From Ailanthus altissimus (lineage: Eukaryota; Streptophyta; Magnoliopsida; Sapindales; Simaroubaceae), in NCBI GenBank assembly GCA_946807835.1, contig CAMPEX010000001.1, forward strand, positions 4,975,001 to 5,039,000: a stretch of 64,000 bases of DNA. The letters are read 5' to 3'. The notes below the pieces were generated by a model that saw nothing but the letters and a program-made list of their open reading frames with translations, searched no databases and was not told the DNA's origin. Position numbers and translations under genes: made by a program. Within the stretch, counting starts at the first letter, position 1. Each line of letters starts with the position of its first letter. Shown one piece after another: positions 1-11,467 of the stretch.

Positions 1-540
1 TAAAGAACGACAACTCCGGTTACAATTCCATCAAGTACATTTATGACAACTTGTAACCTTTTGTATCTTCACCTTTTACCATAAGAGCTTCTTCTAAGAC
101 CAGGCATAAAAGAAATAAAACTATTTACAGATTCACTAGATAATTGAACCTTGGCTTTGATTATCCAACGAATATCCGTAGGGATATTCCTCAATATTAA
201 TAGCCTTAGTTTTTCACACCATGCTTTGTAAATCTTAAGTATAGCATTTTGAGGCAATGAAGGAAATCATTTTTTAAGGTTGGCAAGAATGCTATCTATT
301 TTGAAAGAAAGTGAAAATGAAAAAAGATGAATGCACAGTGTGAGGGACAGTTTTTAGGGAACTGAGAAATCGACTTTAATAGTCACGGTGTACCGTATCC
401 ACCACTTAACCGAGAAACAAAATCACACTGAAGAAAAAACAAAAGAAAAAAAAGGAAGAAAATAAAATATGAAATAAAATAAAAATTCAAAATAAAAAGT
501 CAAAAGATAAAATATGGACAAAATATAAAATATGGGACAA
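1..540. other. Non-coding flank downstream of Athila pol relic
   Basis: This AT-rich stretch lies just past the 3' end of the minus-strand integrase relic, where an Athila element would carry its post-pol region. The only open frame (69-257, minus, 62 codons) matches nothing I recognise. No LTR boundary or polypurine tract can be placed with confidence. Confidence 0.4.
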
Positions 541-2030
541 ATAGATTAAACCTAATCAAGCATGATCGAAAGGATCCACAAGAAGGATCTCATCTAGGTA
601 TATAGAGTAGTCTACCTTTTCCACATAGTTTTTCAACCACTTTCCATTAACTTTGAAATTTTTCCCATTAATGGGGTCTTCGATTTCGATAACACCATTA
701 GGTAAAATGTACATTACCATAAATGGACCAGTCCATCGAGATCTCAACTTTTCAGGGTGTAAATGCAATCGAGAATCATAAAGATAAACCCGTTGATTTG
801 GCTTGAAGTATTTTCTTAAGATCTGTTTGTCATGAGTTGCTTTCATTTTAGCTTCGTAAATCCTGGAGTTGTTATATGCATCATTTCGTAGCTCTTCTAT
901 TTCTGACAATTATAACTTTCTCTGAAAACCTGCAACACTCAAATCAAAGTTAAGGGCTTTAACAGCCCAACAAGCTTTATGCTCTAGCTCAACAGGTAAA
1001 TGGCAAGCTTTCCCATAGACAAGCCGGTATGGAGACATGCCTAAGATGGTTTTATATACAGTGCGATATGCCCGTAATGCATCAAAAAGGCATAGAGAAC
1101 AATCTTTGCAATTCAGGTTAACCATCTTTTCCAAAATCTGTTTAACCTCTCTATTTACTAGCTCGGCTTATCCATTTATCTATGGATGGTATGTAATAGA
1201 AACTTTGTGAAGAACACTATACTTGCGTATTAAAGCTTCAAAAGAATGGTTACAAAAATATGTTCCTTGGTCACTAATGATAACACATGGTGTACCATAC
1301 TTAGGTAACACATTGTTTTTTAAGAATTTTACCATAGTTATGTTATCATTAGTACGATAAGCTACAACCTCCACTCATTTTGATACATAGTCAACAGCTA
1401 GAATGATATAAAAGTAGCTAAAATATGAGAAAAAATGACCTATAAAATTGACACTCCAACAATCAAATATCTCAATAACAATAATAGGGTTAAAAGGTAT
1501 CATATGTCTTCGAGATACAGTACCTCGCTTTTGACATCTTTCACAGGAACGACAAAAATTATTAGTGCCTTTGAACAAAATGGGTCAATAAAGATCACAC
1601 TATAAAATTTCCACGGTTGTTATTTTTATAGAAAAACAACCACCACAAGCAAAAATGCAACATCTTTTAAGAATGCAACATCTCATAATTTAGTCAGGGT
1701 AGTATTTGAAAAGATAGGGATCATCCCAATAAAAATTATGTATCTCAACCAAGAACTTACTCTTATCTTGTGCACTCTAGTTAGATAGAAGTTCACCATA
1801 AACTAAATAATTTACGATATGTGCGTACCAAGGTATTTGGCTTATAGTGAAAAGATGTTCATCAGAAAAATTATTTCAAATAGGTGGAACATCAAAAGAG
1901 TCAATGAACTCAAGGTGGGATAAATGATCAGCAACAATATTTTCAACACCCTTCTTGTCTTTAATGGTTAGATTAAATTCTTGCAAAAGAAGAATTCACC
2001 TAATTAAATGGGCTTAGATCAACTTGAATA
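541..2030 (-). pseudogene. Athila-lineage Ty3/gypsy pol relic (RNase H end and integrase)
   Basis: Reading on the minus strand from 2030 down, the translation starts with the end of an RNase H domain (a VADHLSHLEF-like motif) and a linker matching PWYAHIVNYLV and DDPYLFKY motifs. It continues with the zinc-binding part of integrase (about 1375-1578, CERCQKRG), the catalytic core (about 1180-1374, with the motif around VIISDQGTYFCN), then [16 protein letters not shown] and KLRSRWTGPF (910-1134 and 556-909). These motifs and their order are typical of the Athila lineage, known from family knowledge. Four open pieces are separated by frame breaks and stops, so the copy is dead. The gag, protease and RT parts are not visible upstream. 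It once encoded the enzyme that inserts retroelement cDNA into chromosomes. Confidence 0.85.
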
Positions 2031-2834
2031 TCAAACAATTAATGTCTTTATATATTATCTAAGATAGACAATATACCAATTGACAATATTGCAGTAAAGG
2101 ATTAACATGTAAAATAATGTAACCAATAACAGTTATAATTCAACAAGAATCACATAAAAAAAGCATGACTAAAAATATATAAAACATGAGAATTATAACA
2201 TCGGGATTATAGAAAAATAATAGATAAGAGTTTAGACACAAGAAAACTTACAAACATTTATAACTCTTAACAACGAATCAAAGTATAAAAGTAAATTTAT
2301 TACACATCAAAGTTCATCCCTAGCTTTGCCAAGAACTCTAGCCTAGCTGACAATGCATGGTAAAAAGAAATTATATGAGAGAGTTGTAAAGCATTGAAAA
2401 AATGTCCCTTAGCCTCCTATGAGTATCCTTATATAGATAATGAATGGAAACATGCATAGTGTGACTTCAATCTTCAATAATTTATGCCAACCACTTGTTC
2501 ACCTAATTACAGCACCTTTTTTATAATGAAAATAATCGATGTAGCCTTTTGGCTGACATGAAAAATGTATAATTTTGTCACTTATTTCCATAGCCACTAA
2601 GTTCATGCAATTTGGATGAATATCCAATGAGATGTGTGCAAAATACCAAAGATATGTCAGGTTTCAGCCAACAACCATTTTACCAATTTGCAATACAATT
2701 TGATCCATGATAAAGGTTGGTTTTGACTTTACCATCAACATAAGAGTTATTTATAATTGAGTTAGTATTTCATAGTGTTAAGAATCATACCGATTAGGTA
2801 GGTATTTTATGAAATACAATCCAAATATATGAGG
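2031..2834. other. Unassigned AT-rich spacer
   Basis: This lies between the Athila relic and the solo LTR. No open frame of useful length, no tandem repeat and no terminal repeats were recognised. It is probably decayed transposon or old intergenic DNA. Confidence 0.3.
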
Positions 2835-2839
2835 TGGGC

Positions 2840-5615
2840 TGTAATATCCAATCCCTATTAGTAGTATTGGCGCCTAGATTTCGGTATAGAGCAAATAAGA
2901 CACCGTAGGGTTACTCAATTTTAACCCTATTAGAAATATTCCCTTTATAGTGCACGTGAGAGATATTAGACCTAATTTGGTAATTTCACACTCGATCGGT
3001 GCGTCGGACGACCCTAGAATATTTTTAGAATTTTTCTCTATTGGCTTGGAAAAGAAAATTCTAATTTACTACATACATTTCCATTTAAGGGTGATGTATG
3101 GAACAAGCCGTTGTTGAGAAACATAATCCATATATTAGAGAATGGATCAATTAGAAGAAATCTCATGGATTGCCAAGTTAGAAGTTCTAGTTAGTTCTTT
3201 GGACTATTCCAACTAGATAGTTACAAATGAACTAATTATATAATTAGTTTTCAACTAATGGAAAATTAGTAATTTTGAGAAAGTTGAAGGGCAAAATGGT
3301 AAATTGAAGGAGGACTATAAATATGTTGGAAGTGTGTAGAATTTTGAAGAAGATCAAAAGCAAACACTTAGAACAAAAGAGAGAAAATTCGAGCTTGGAA
3401 AGGGGGGCTGCTACAGTGACCTTTCAAGTTTTATTTTCATGATTTTTCATGTGTAATCAAGCCAAAATAAGGTTACAAACCAATCGCTAAGCTCAATTGA
3501 AGTCTCTATTAGTGGAAATTCAAGAAAAAGAGGTAAGAAAAGCATCTTTTATGAGTTTGATAAGTGAGATTTCAAGAATGCTTTAATTGATGTTCTTATG
3601 TGTATTCTTGGCTTAGATTGAGTTGAATTCTAGTGTGGAGCTTGAAGGAGCCATCAAATTGAAGAAATTGGCAAGGTGAGAATTAGGGTTTTTGGTGATT
3701 TTGTTGTAGAGATTTCAATTGGTTGTAATTAGGGCTTTAGAATGAAATTGGCATGATTTTGTTGTAATTGGAACAAGAAATTGAGAAAAGGAATGTGTTG
3801 GAACCTAGGGTGAAATTCTGCCATTTTAGGGAAGTTAGGAATTGAGTGCTGTTTTGATTGAATTGTTGTGTGTAAATGGTGCATATTATGAATTGAATGT
3901 ATATGGTTGATGGAAAAACCAAAAATAAAGAAAATGGGACATAATTGTCCATGTTAGAAAGGTGAAGGGCAATTATGTCCAACCAAGTTATAAGGTGTTC
4001 AATAATTTTCAGGGCGCCAGATGGTGAGTTAGTTTCGATTATGGCTCCATAACTAAAATCGGGAAGTAGTTTACATCCGGGCTTTGTATGCCGATTAGGG
4101 CATTTAGTAGTTAAATGAGATTCTGGTATTCGATTTGGTTCTAAATGTCATTTATGGCACGTAGGTGAAGATAACCGAGAGCGATAACAGGAGCTAAAAT
4201 CGGGAGCGAAATTGAGCACGGAGCAGTTGTGAGTGGAAATCTGCCATTTCTTTTACTTTTTGATTATTATGTTTTCACACAATGACTATGTATGTTTTAT
4301 GAGCTTTCGATGCATAAACATGATTTATGATCTTGATATATTCATAGACATGCTTTTACATGATCGATTTGTAAAATAGTTTTAAAATTTTGCATTTGTT
4401 TTAAAGGCCATTGGTACCCTCAGATTGTAGTGGTGATGATTGTATTAGACCCAGCCGGTATATGTCGTGCACATGGGCAGGTCTTGGGGGTGTGTCACTA
4501 ACTCCGAGAAGTCGGGAAGTTGAGTGATATGAGTCGCTCTATGTGTACTAGGTATTGTCTCGCTATATGCATGTGATGTAGGATTCCGCTGCATAGCCAG
4601 TGAGATGTCTTGAGATGTCACTGTGGGTGCTGCTAATTGAGGTGCCCCGTGACCTACTCACGTATGCGGTGCTAGTTGAGTCGTTGTGTGGGTATAGAGC
4701 TTTAGGGTTACCATTGGTACAGGTTAGAAAGAAAATGGTCGAGCGATGATTTTACTAGTTTTCGATTTACCGATAATATTTATGCATTTATATGCATACA
4801 GCAGTTATTATGTTATACAGATTCTGAATATAGTTTTCCAAAAATGTAGATAAAACCTGCTCGGCAAGATTTCAATAGCATATGATGTTAGAAATTATTT
4901 TACAGTTTTACATCAGTTTTAGAAGCATGATTTCTGCATGAACTTTAGAATTTGCTATCTATACATGATGTTATTTTATTTAAAATTTTATTTGCACTCA
5001 CTGAGCTCCTTTAGCTCACTCGTTTCGTGTTTTATGTTTTCTGAACCCCTTTCCTAGGTGCAGGTCTCGGTACGCAAGCTGCTGATTCTCCTATTGCCGA
5101 GTAGTGGGCCGAATCCGAAGATCATTTTTTGTACATGTAAATCTGCTAAATAGCACCCTTTACTTTATGCATAATAGTTGTAGGCATGTATATTTAGATG
5201 TATGTGTTGAACCGAGAAGAAGAGATTTCAATTTTATGATGATTGTTCTTTTTACTTCTATGAATACGCTTATTTATGATTCAAATAAATAATTGAGTTG
5301 TGTTGGATTTGATTTGAAAAGAACCGGAGGTCCGTATTGGTAGAATTGAGATGTATTGGAAATAGAAGTGAAATTTCTTTGCAGATTTTATATGAATTTT
5401 CTGAAAAACAGGGGAAACGCTGTCCGTTTGTTTTTAAAATTCAGATGTCATTTTCGTGTATGTTACTAGACCTTCTTAGTAGTAACAAGAAATAAAAAGG
5501 GGTTCGCCTCGCAAAATTTCTCAACATACCCAGTTAGGTTCGGAGGAACTTCCGTCGGAGTGCCCGGCAGGGCCGCTGGGATCTATAGTAGAGGGTCTCG
5601 GGTCGGGTCCTGTCA
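2840..5615 (+). mobile_element. Solo LTR, 2.78 kb, family 1 copy A (Tekay/Del-like)
   Basis: The element begins TGTAATATCC and ends GGGTCCTGTCA, so it has canonical TG...CA termini. It is flanked by a perfect 5-bp target duplication TGGGC at 2835-2839 and 5616-5620. A second copy with the same ends but a different duplication is at 50839-53636. No primer-binding site, gag or pol adjoins either end, so this is a solo LTR left by recombination between the two LTRs of a full element. A TATA-like box sits about 475 bp in. The long LTR, the CACTCACTGAGCTC-type internal motif and the GGGTC...GTCA end resemble Tekay/Del chromovirus LTRs; that lineage call is from memory and less certain than the solo-LTR call. 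Confidence 0.9.
3315..3322 (+). promoter_or_regulatory. Putative LTR TATA box (TATAAATA)
   Basis: TATAAATA lies about 475 bp into the solo LTR. The sister copy has TATATAA at almost the same offset (51315), which supports a conserved Pol II core promoter in the U3 region and gives the plus orientation. Confidence 0.5.
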
Positions 5616-5925
5616 TGGGCAAGTTGAGAAGAAGTTATAACCCAATTCTATTGTATCTAAATTTTTGGCCCATAACATGTTGGATTTGGCTTTTCAACTG
5701 TTCTTCAAGTTTGTGTAAGATTGAGTCATGTTACTCCAGGTTCAAAAATTTCTTCATTTTTACTTTTACATTGAGAGTTATGTCTATTTTATCTAAACCT
5801 ATGCAAATAACATTCATTAATCACAATTTAAAGACAACACTTTATTTCAAGTCTAAAAATATAAAAATACTAAAATTAATGATATTAAATGGTAACTGAA
5901 TCTCTTAATAAATATACATTTTAAT
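5616..5925. other. Spacer between solo LTR and Tat antisense ORF
   Basis: About 300 bp follows the right-hand target duplication. A 94-codon plus-strand frame here resembles nothing I know. It is likely the decayed 3' part of the Tat element into which the solo LTR inserted. Confidence 0.3.
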
Positions 5926-6560
5926 GTGTTTATCAATAAGTTTAGAGAAAAAGTGGCTAACCCCTCTAGGCTAGAACACGTCGCATTCCTCCTTTACATG
6001 TTATGTAAATACAACTTGTATAAGTCTTCTAAAAAAATAATCAAGAAATATCTCAAGGTCACAGTCACCTTAGTTGATGGCTCTGAACTAGCTTTAAGGC
6101 CTTTTTCCTATCACACCTATATAAGAGTTTGTTTGAAATCCTACCTAGTAAAGGTGGAAAAACCTTTCCTAATGACAATAGTCTACTTTGGATATTCTAT
6201 TTCTAAGCATTGACCAATTTTCTAGGTTTCTTCAAGACCACATCAGAGCTTTTTTCAAATCAACTTTATTGCTATACCCACTCATTGATTTAATGGCAAT
6301 TATAACAGGATTAGTTTAAAGACTTCTTTAAATTTTCTATACTACAACTAACCTTGAGGATGAGGATTTTTGTTGGCTTTGATCGGCTGAGTTTAGCCCT
6401 TAATGGACTAGGTGGTTTTATAAAGGTCATCAACCAAGTTTAAAGGATGTCGATCTTGACGCAATTTGGCACCATTCTTGGGCTAGCTGTTTGATTGCTA
6501 AAGATTTCACCATGGAGTCATTGGAGTAACAGAAAATAATAAGTGTAGGATAGAAAACTA
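5926..6560 (+). pseudogene. Plant mobile domain (PMD)-like ORF relic, antisense to a Tat element
   Basis: The first 95 codons are open and contain a HVAFLLYMLCKY block followed by SSKKIIKKYLKV and a LVDGSELALRPF block. This is the pattern of plant mobile domain (aminotransferase-like, MAIN/MAIL-type) proteins. Beyond the stop at 6213 more of the domain can be followed in broken frames, for example WTRWFYKGHQPSLKDVDLD near 6400-6460. It lies on the plus strand, opposite the gag/protease/RT relics of the neighbouring Tat element and at that element's 3' side. That is where Tat-lineage elements are known to carry an extra antisense ORF. It is inactive because of stops and frameshifts. A decayed host PMD gene is a less likely alternative. 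Confidence 0.6.
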
Positions 6561-7288
6561 CCACCCTCAATAGGTTAGCCGTCAATTAAGTTGTGTCCAA
6601 GCTGTCCCTCATCTAAACCTTTTTTGAGCTAACTAGCATTTCAGGACCAAAGTCATTTTTAGAGACTTGCAATTTGTCAGGGAGACGTCAAAAGTGTCGG
6701 CTCTTTTGAAAACTTCTTTACAATTGGTTGATCTCCCAATCTCCAATTGTCGGCTAAATCTCTTTGACAAGTATTAGGCACAAATATTTGACTTACACTT
6801 CACACTGTTATTAGTGAAGCACTTGCACTACATAATTTTGATGATGCTTCTTTAGCTCTGATAGTAGTTTGTTGGTCGGCCAGTAAAAAACACAAAGTAA
6901 GCACATTTAAGTAATTCTTGATTTTGTGCAATATTATAGTTTTAAATAAAATTATTAATAACTTAAGAAAATGAAACACCTATGCTGATAAAGAAAGAAA
7001 TAGCTTCTTTTGGAACAAAAATGATTGACCATTGAATGTCAAATAAAGTGGCTTTGAAGTGATAACCCTTGGTTTGATGAGATCTTCTTTGATTAACCTT
7101 TTATAGATTCAAGGCCTCCAATTTCAATAGGTAAATTCAGCATTGCAGGTGAAATTCCTAGGAAAAATTGGCCAACTTAGACTGGCTTATACTTATCAGA
7201 TACAAATAAAGATAAATTATGGTTTGACCCTGAATTGACCATAATCTTTAGCGATATAACTCGACAAGGTATTAATTAATTTGCTCCT
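6561..7288 (-). other. Decayed Tat internal sequence
   Basis: No clear domain was recognised. The segment lies between the antisense PMD-like ORF and the insertion at 7289-8707. It probably belongs to the minus-strand Tat pol or spacer, but RNase H and integrase motifs could not be seen. Confidence 0.35.
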
Positions 7289-8707
7289 TAATGCAATATT
7301 TCTATATCTTAAAATTAAGTACTAGTATACGCTATCGTAACAAGTAATAAAGAGACTTATAAAGTCGGATGTCAAACCCATAAGGATAATTTTCATTTTC
7401 TACCAAGTACTAAAATTATATCTTTCTTGTAATCATTCAAAAAAATCAAATCTTAATTTTGCAATAAATTTAAGTAAAATAAAAGTAAAGAAAATAAATG
7501 ACACAACTCAAATAAAATAAGAAGATATAAATATAGAGAAAGCCTAAGGTTAATTTCTATCCTTTAATATGTTTTCTAAAGGTTTTAATCCTTTTAATAT
7601 TTATATTCCTCAATTCTTATTATTGGTCAAGACACTAATGTATTCACAAGCCTCTCCCAAGGTCATGCTTGTATATCTTAATTTACCAAATAGCTATATT
7701 CCTATGGCACTTGTAATAAATTAAGATTTATTAAGAACAAGTCTTATTGACCATACATGTCAATTAGGTTTATTCATATCCTAATTCAAAACTTGCATAT
7801 GCAACATTGAATGTTACTCTACATTCATGCATCAAATTATCTAGGTCTAAATACAATGATGCCTTTTTTGAGTTTATCAAAGTATTATCAATTCAATCAC
7901 AATATTGGTTAGATATTATAAAGCATTAAATCAAATAATTTGAATAATAGAGAATTAAATTCAAATATATATTAAAAAAATTAAACAATTAAGCACCTAT
8001 ATTGAGTTCAAGTAATAACCTTAGAAAATAATTTTAGCTCATGATAACAAGAAAATTATGGCTGAAAAATAAAATAAACATAATACAACCAAAAGAAAAC
8101 TAATATAGACATCAATTTGCAATTAGTTTATACGCCAAAGATTCACTAATAATCTCTCGCTTCCTTGAATTCCCTTTGCTTCTCTCTCTAAAATTGCTCT
8201 TCTTCAATGTGTTGTGGCTCTAAGAGCCCTAAGTTATGTGTCCTTTGAGCTCTGAAATGAGTGGCCTTTATATAAGGATTGATTGGAGTCTTGGAGTTGT
8301 ATTTCTTTTAGGTTTAAGAAAAATTATGCTATTCACCACTACAGCGAATACTGTTCATTGCAGAGGCAAAAATATTGGAGGCACTGTTCATGAGACACTG
8401 TTCACTTGGCGCTGAGATGTCTTGGGCGCTGGAATTTTTGCTAAGGCAAAATACCATTTACCGCTTCAGCGATATACTATAGCAAAATCACTGGTCACCG
8501 AATACTGTAGCGATACTATAGCGGTGTTGCTGTAGCATTTTATGTTTTACCTTGTTTTCCTTAGATTTTTATCCCTTATTGCTCCATTGACTCCAAACCT
8601 ACAAAATAATAAATAAATAAACATATTAAAAGCCTAACATTCTTATGAAAATGAGCAATTAATCAAGTTAAAGGAGTGAAAATAATAGATATAATTTACG
8701 CTTATCA
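7289..8707 (-). mobile_element. Probable LTR-type insertion in Tat element (1.4 kb)
   Basis: CTCCT occurs immediately before (7284-7288) and after (8708-8712) this block, as expected for a 5-bp target duplication. Read on the minus strand it starts TGATAAGCGTAAATTATA, a start I recognise from plant gypsy-type LTRs, and its far end passes through ATTGCA. Three extra bases (TAA, plus strand) separate the left duplication from the TG at 7292, so that boundary is imperfect. No coding capacity was seen. The part at 8331-8530 holds scattered short repeats built on ACTGTTCA and TGTAGCGATACTATAGC motifs. It is best read as a solo LTR or non-autonomous element; the class is not certain. Confidence 0.5.
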
Positions 8708-8812
8708 CTCCTCTTTTGCCTATCCTTATAACAATTTTAAACTGTTTCCAATTTGTTTTACAGAGGCTATCCCTACTAATTGAATCATTCCTCCAACTAG
8801 TGATGAAGAAAA

Positions 8813-9290
8813 GGATATTCATAGTATGATCTCATGGCTAGCAGCCAACTCAATCAATATGTCAGCTATAGGCATAAGATATATGTCCTTAGGTATCGCC
8901 AAGTTCAAGTTTTTGAAATCTATATACAAGCAAAGCTTGCTATTTTTCTTGATAACTAGTACCACATTAATTTCCTGGACTTATGAAACCAACTTAGAGA
9001 AGTCATTTAATTTCTTCTATTATCTTTTCTTCAACTTCTCTCAATATATATATGTTGATTATAATGCCAAAATCCTACTTTGATTGGTAAATTATGCTCT
9101 ACTAGCTTTCGACTTAGACTGTAAATTTAGGTGTAACCCCATGCATAATAATCCTTGTATTCTCTTAATAGTTCTACCAACTTGCCCTAAAATGCTGGAT
9201 CCAAGTGTGCACTGATGAAAATTGGCCTTGGTTCATCCTTAGGTCCTAATTTTATCTCTCAAAGTTAGTTTTGTGTTTGAGAATTTTGGA
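8813..9290 (-). pseudogene. Tat reverse transcriptase fragment
   Basis: The minus-strand translation reads through LLREYKDYYAWGYT and EHNLPIK blocks (the segment preceding RT) and then VIKKNSKLCLYIDFKNLNL followed by a P-K-D motif and the MPIADILIELAASHEI block. These correspond to the N-terminal fingers/palm of Ty3/gypsy RT, up to just before the catalytic YxDD motif. The reading is interrupted by stops, for example just after SHEIIL, and the rest of RT is missing or unrecognisable. It once copied retroelement RNA into DNA. Confidence 0.8.
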
Positions 9291-9679
9291 CATTCAACTT
9301 TGGTGAAGCTAGTTTTAATCATCCAGTTTATGGTTGATCTGGGGATCTTGAGTCCATATTCAACAGAAGCCAATAGATGAGACTTCATATGCCTTATCTT
9401 GGAAAGGCATTCTCAATTTATGGCTAAGCTAATTATTCTTTCAGGACATGTTGAGTTTCGCAAGTTAATGGTTTGGCCATATTCTTTTGTACATTGGTCA
9501 TCAACATCCTTGTTAAGAATGATGGATTTGACTGATGGGGACCATACAAAGAACTAGATTCTACCTACTCATTCTTTATAAATAGATTTGATACGATATG
9601 AATTATTTCAAATAATTCATTAGATTTTCATCTGAAGATGATCTTATGCATACTAGATATAAGAAAGTCTTTTTTGAGT

Positions 9680-9935
9680 GGATTCAATTCCTTCCCAAAA
9701 AGACATTATAGTCACTCAATATATTAACTACAAAGAATGATTCTTCCTACTCTATATAACCGATTTTTACTCTAATTGATGTAAACTGATCGACAAAAAA
9801 ATCGATCATAATCACCTCTAACAATTGCAAATCATCTTTGGTCATCCCCAACTTCTTTAACATTCGAAGAGATAAAATATTTACTTCAGATCCATTATCA
9901 ATAAAGATCCTTTTACAAGAAATTCATTGAGGTCG
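9680..9935 (-). pseudogene. Tat aspartic protease fragment
   Basis: The minus-strand translation contains LIDNGSEVNILSLRMLKKLG and, downstream, FFVVNILSDYNVFLGRN followed by an IHS residue run. This is the retropepsin fold of Tat-type polyproteins: the active-site D-(S/T/G)-G motif is present as D-N-G, and the NxLLGRDWI region is degenerate. It lies between the gag and RT relics as expected. Confidence 0.7.
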
Positions 9936-11329
9936 GCCTTCATATAAAGTGGCCAAATATGTTAGTTTATTTTATCGAGAGGCTAAGAGAGTAAGCAATG
10001 CCGACTCCTAGAATTTATCACTTGTGGCATTGTAAATCTCAACCACATCCCCATCAAGAGTCAGAGTCTATCTTGGGTTAGGTTAAAAGGACTATTGTAG
10101 CATTACGACCATATTGCTGCATCTCTTTAGGTTTTTATAGGTCACTTGGCCCTTAGTTGGTTTTGTCCTTATTAATGGGTACCCAAACCTTTATTGATCT
10201 AGATGAGGAGTAAGATCAATTTTCCATCTTTTGTGCCTAAATTATATTGTCATAGAACTTTTTGTTAATGTTTTCTATCTTATCCAGGTTCTCGTCAGTC
10301 CCCTGGCTTTCGTCCTCACAATGAATTTGGACAACTTCCATAAATTATCTTAACTGGTCATATTTTAGTTGGCTTATGTGTATATATATTCTCATAATAA
10401 CCCCTAACAAATCAAACACGTTTCATGTCAAAACATTATATTCCTAACGATCGAATTTATGTGCCCTAGGCTTGATTATACTCTAGAGCTGGTGCTGTGG
10501 AGTAACTTCTGATTGAAATGGTCTTTGACCATCATTGGGGACTTGTTTAAAAGTTGTTTGGACTGTGGGCAGACCAAACGTCCCTTTTTAAAATTAAATC
10601 TTCATAATGAGCAGGCTCCTCAGTAATGATCCTCTTTTTTCGTAAGGCATCATCAGTTGAATTCCTTAGATTAATATTTATCCTTAGTTTATCAGGAGTC
10701 TATATCTAAGCTAAAGGTCCTTCCCCAAAGTTTTCCTTTTAGTAGATGGTATGACTATATTTATCCCTATAGTAGGAAAATTATCAATTTCAATAATAAG
10801 AGCTTTACCCTTAAAGCTAAACAAGAGTCGGCCTTCAATGATTAGCCATTAAATCTTATTCCTGAATACAATATAGATGTTTATATTATATCTCTAAGAG
10901 TTATGACATTTGCAGTAATCTTTGTCAGCTCTTTGTTCAAGTGGTAAAACTATATGACCTTCAGATAGCTTAATCTATCTGTCCTTTAAGAGCCAACCGA
11001 ATATTTTATCAACTTTCCTCAAGTCAAATGAATACTTCTTCACTATCAAAATATTCTTGCTAGACTTTTTCTTTTCTTTGCTAGAATTTGGCCTCTTAAG
11101 GATATGACATTTATAAGGAGCTCCTTTTATAACTTCAACAAGTTAGACCTCCTCATCATATTTTACTAAATTACTTTTTGACTCGATCTGGATGGTAGCT
11201 ACATTAAGTTAATCCTTGTAATAAGTGCCTTTAGAGGATACCTTATTCCGTTCTTTCTCCATCAGAAGCCTTTCATAACTAGCCATTCTAGTGACTAATT
11301 TATATAAATCCCAAAATTTGTGTCCTTTA
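9936..11329 (-). other. Decayed gag-protease linker of Tat element
   Basis: No open frame above 60 codons and no domain recognised. By position this is the gag C-terminal/nucleocapsid part between the gag core and the protease. A CCHC knuckle was not found. Confidence 0.4.
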
Positions 11330-11467
11330 AAATGTTTCCTCATAGTAAAAGACATGCCTTTAATGACCATAGGTTCAGAGTCGACTTCAGTAATTTAAGT
11401 GTGGCACTATGTTTTAAGCTTCCTAAAGAGGGCTATGTATTTAGACACCGATTCACTAGGCATTTGT
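11330..11467 (-). pseudogene. Tat gag, distal part, cut off by a solo LTR
   Basis: The minus-strand translation just left of the LTR reads PSESVSKYIALFRKLKT, which is the continuation of the gag core motif whose first half (ending LARVMQM) lies at 13636-13796. Joining across the LTR restores the usual gag spacing without a frame change. This proves the LTR inserted into a pre-existing gag sequence. Confidence 0.75.
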
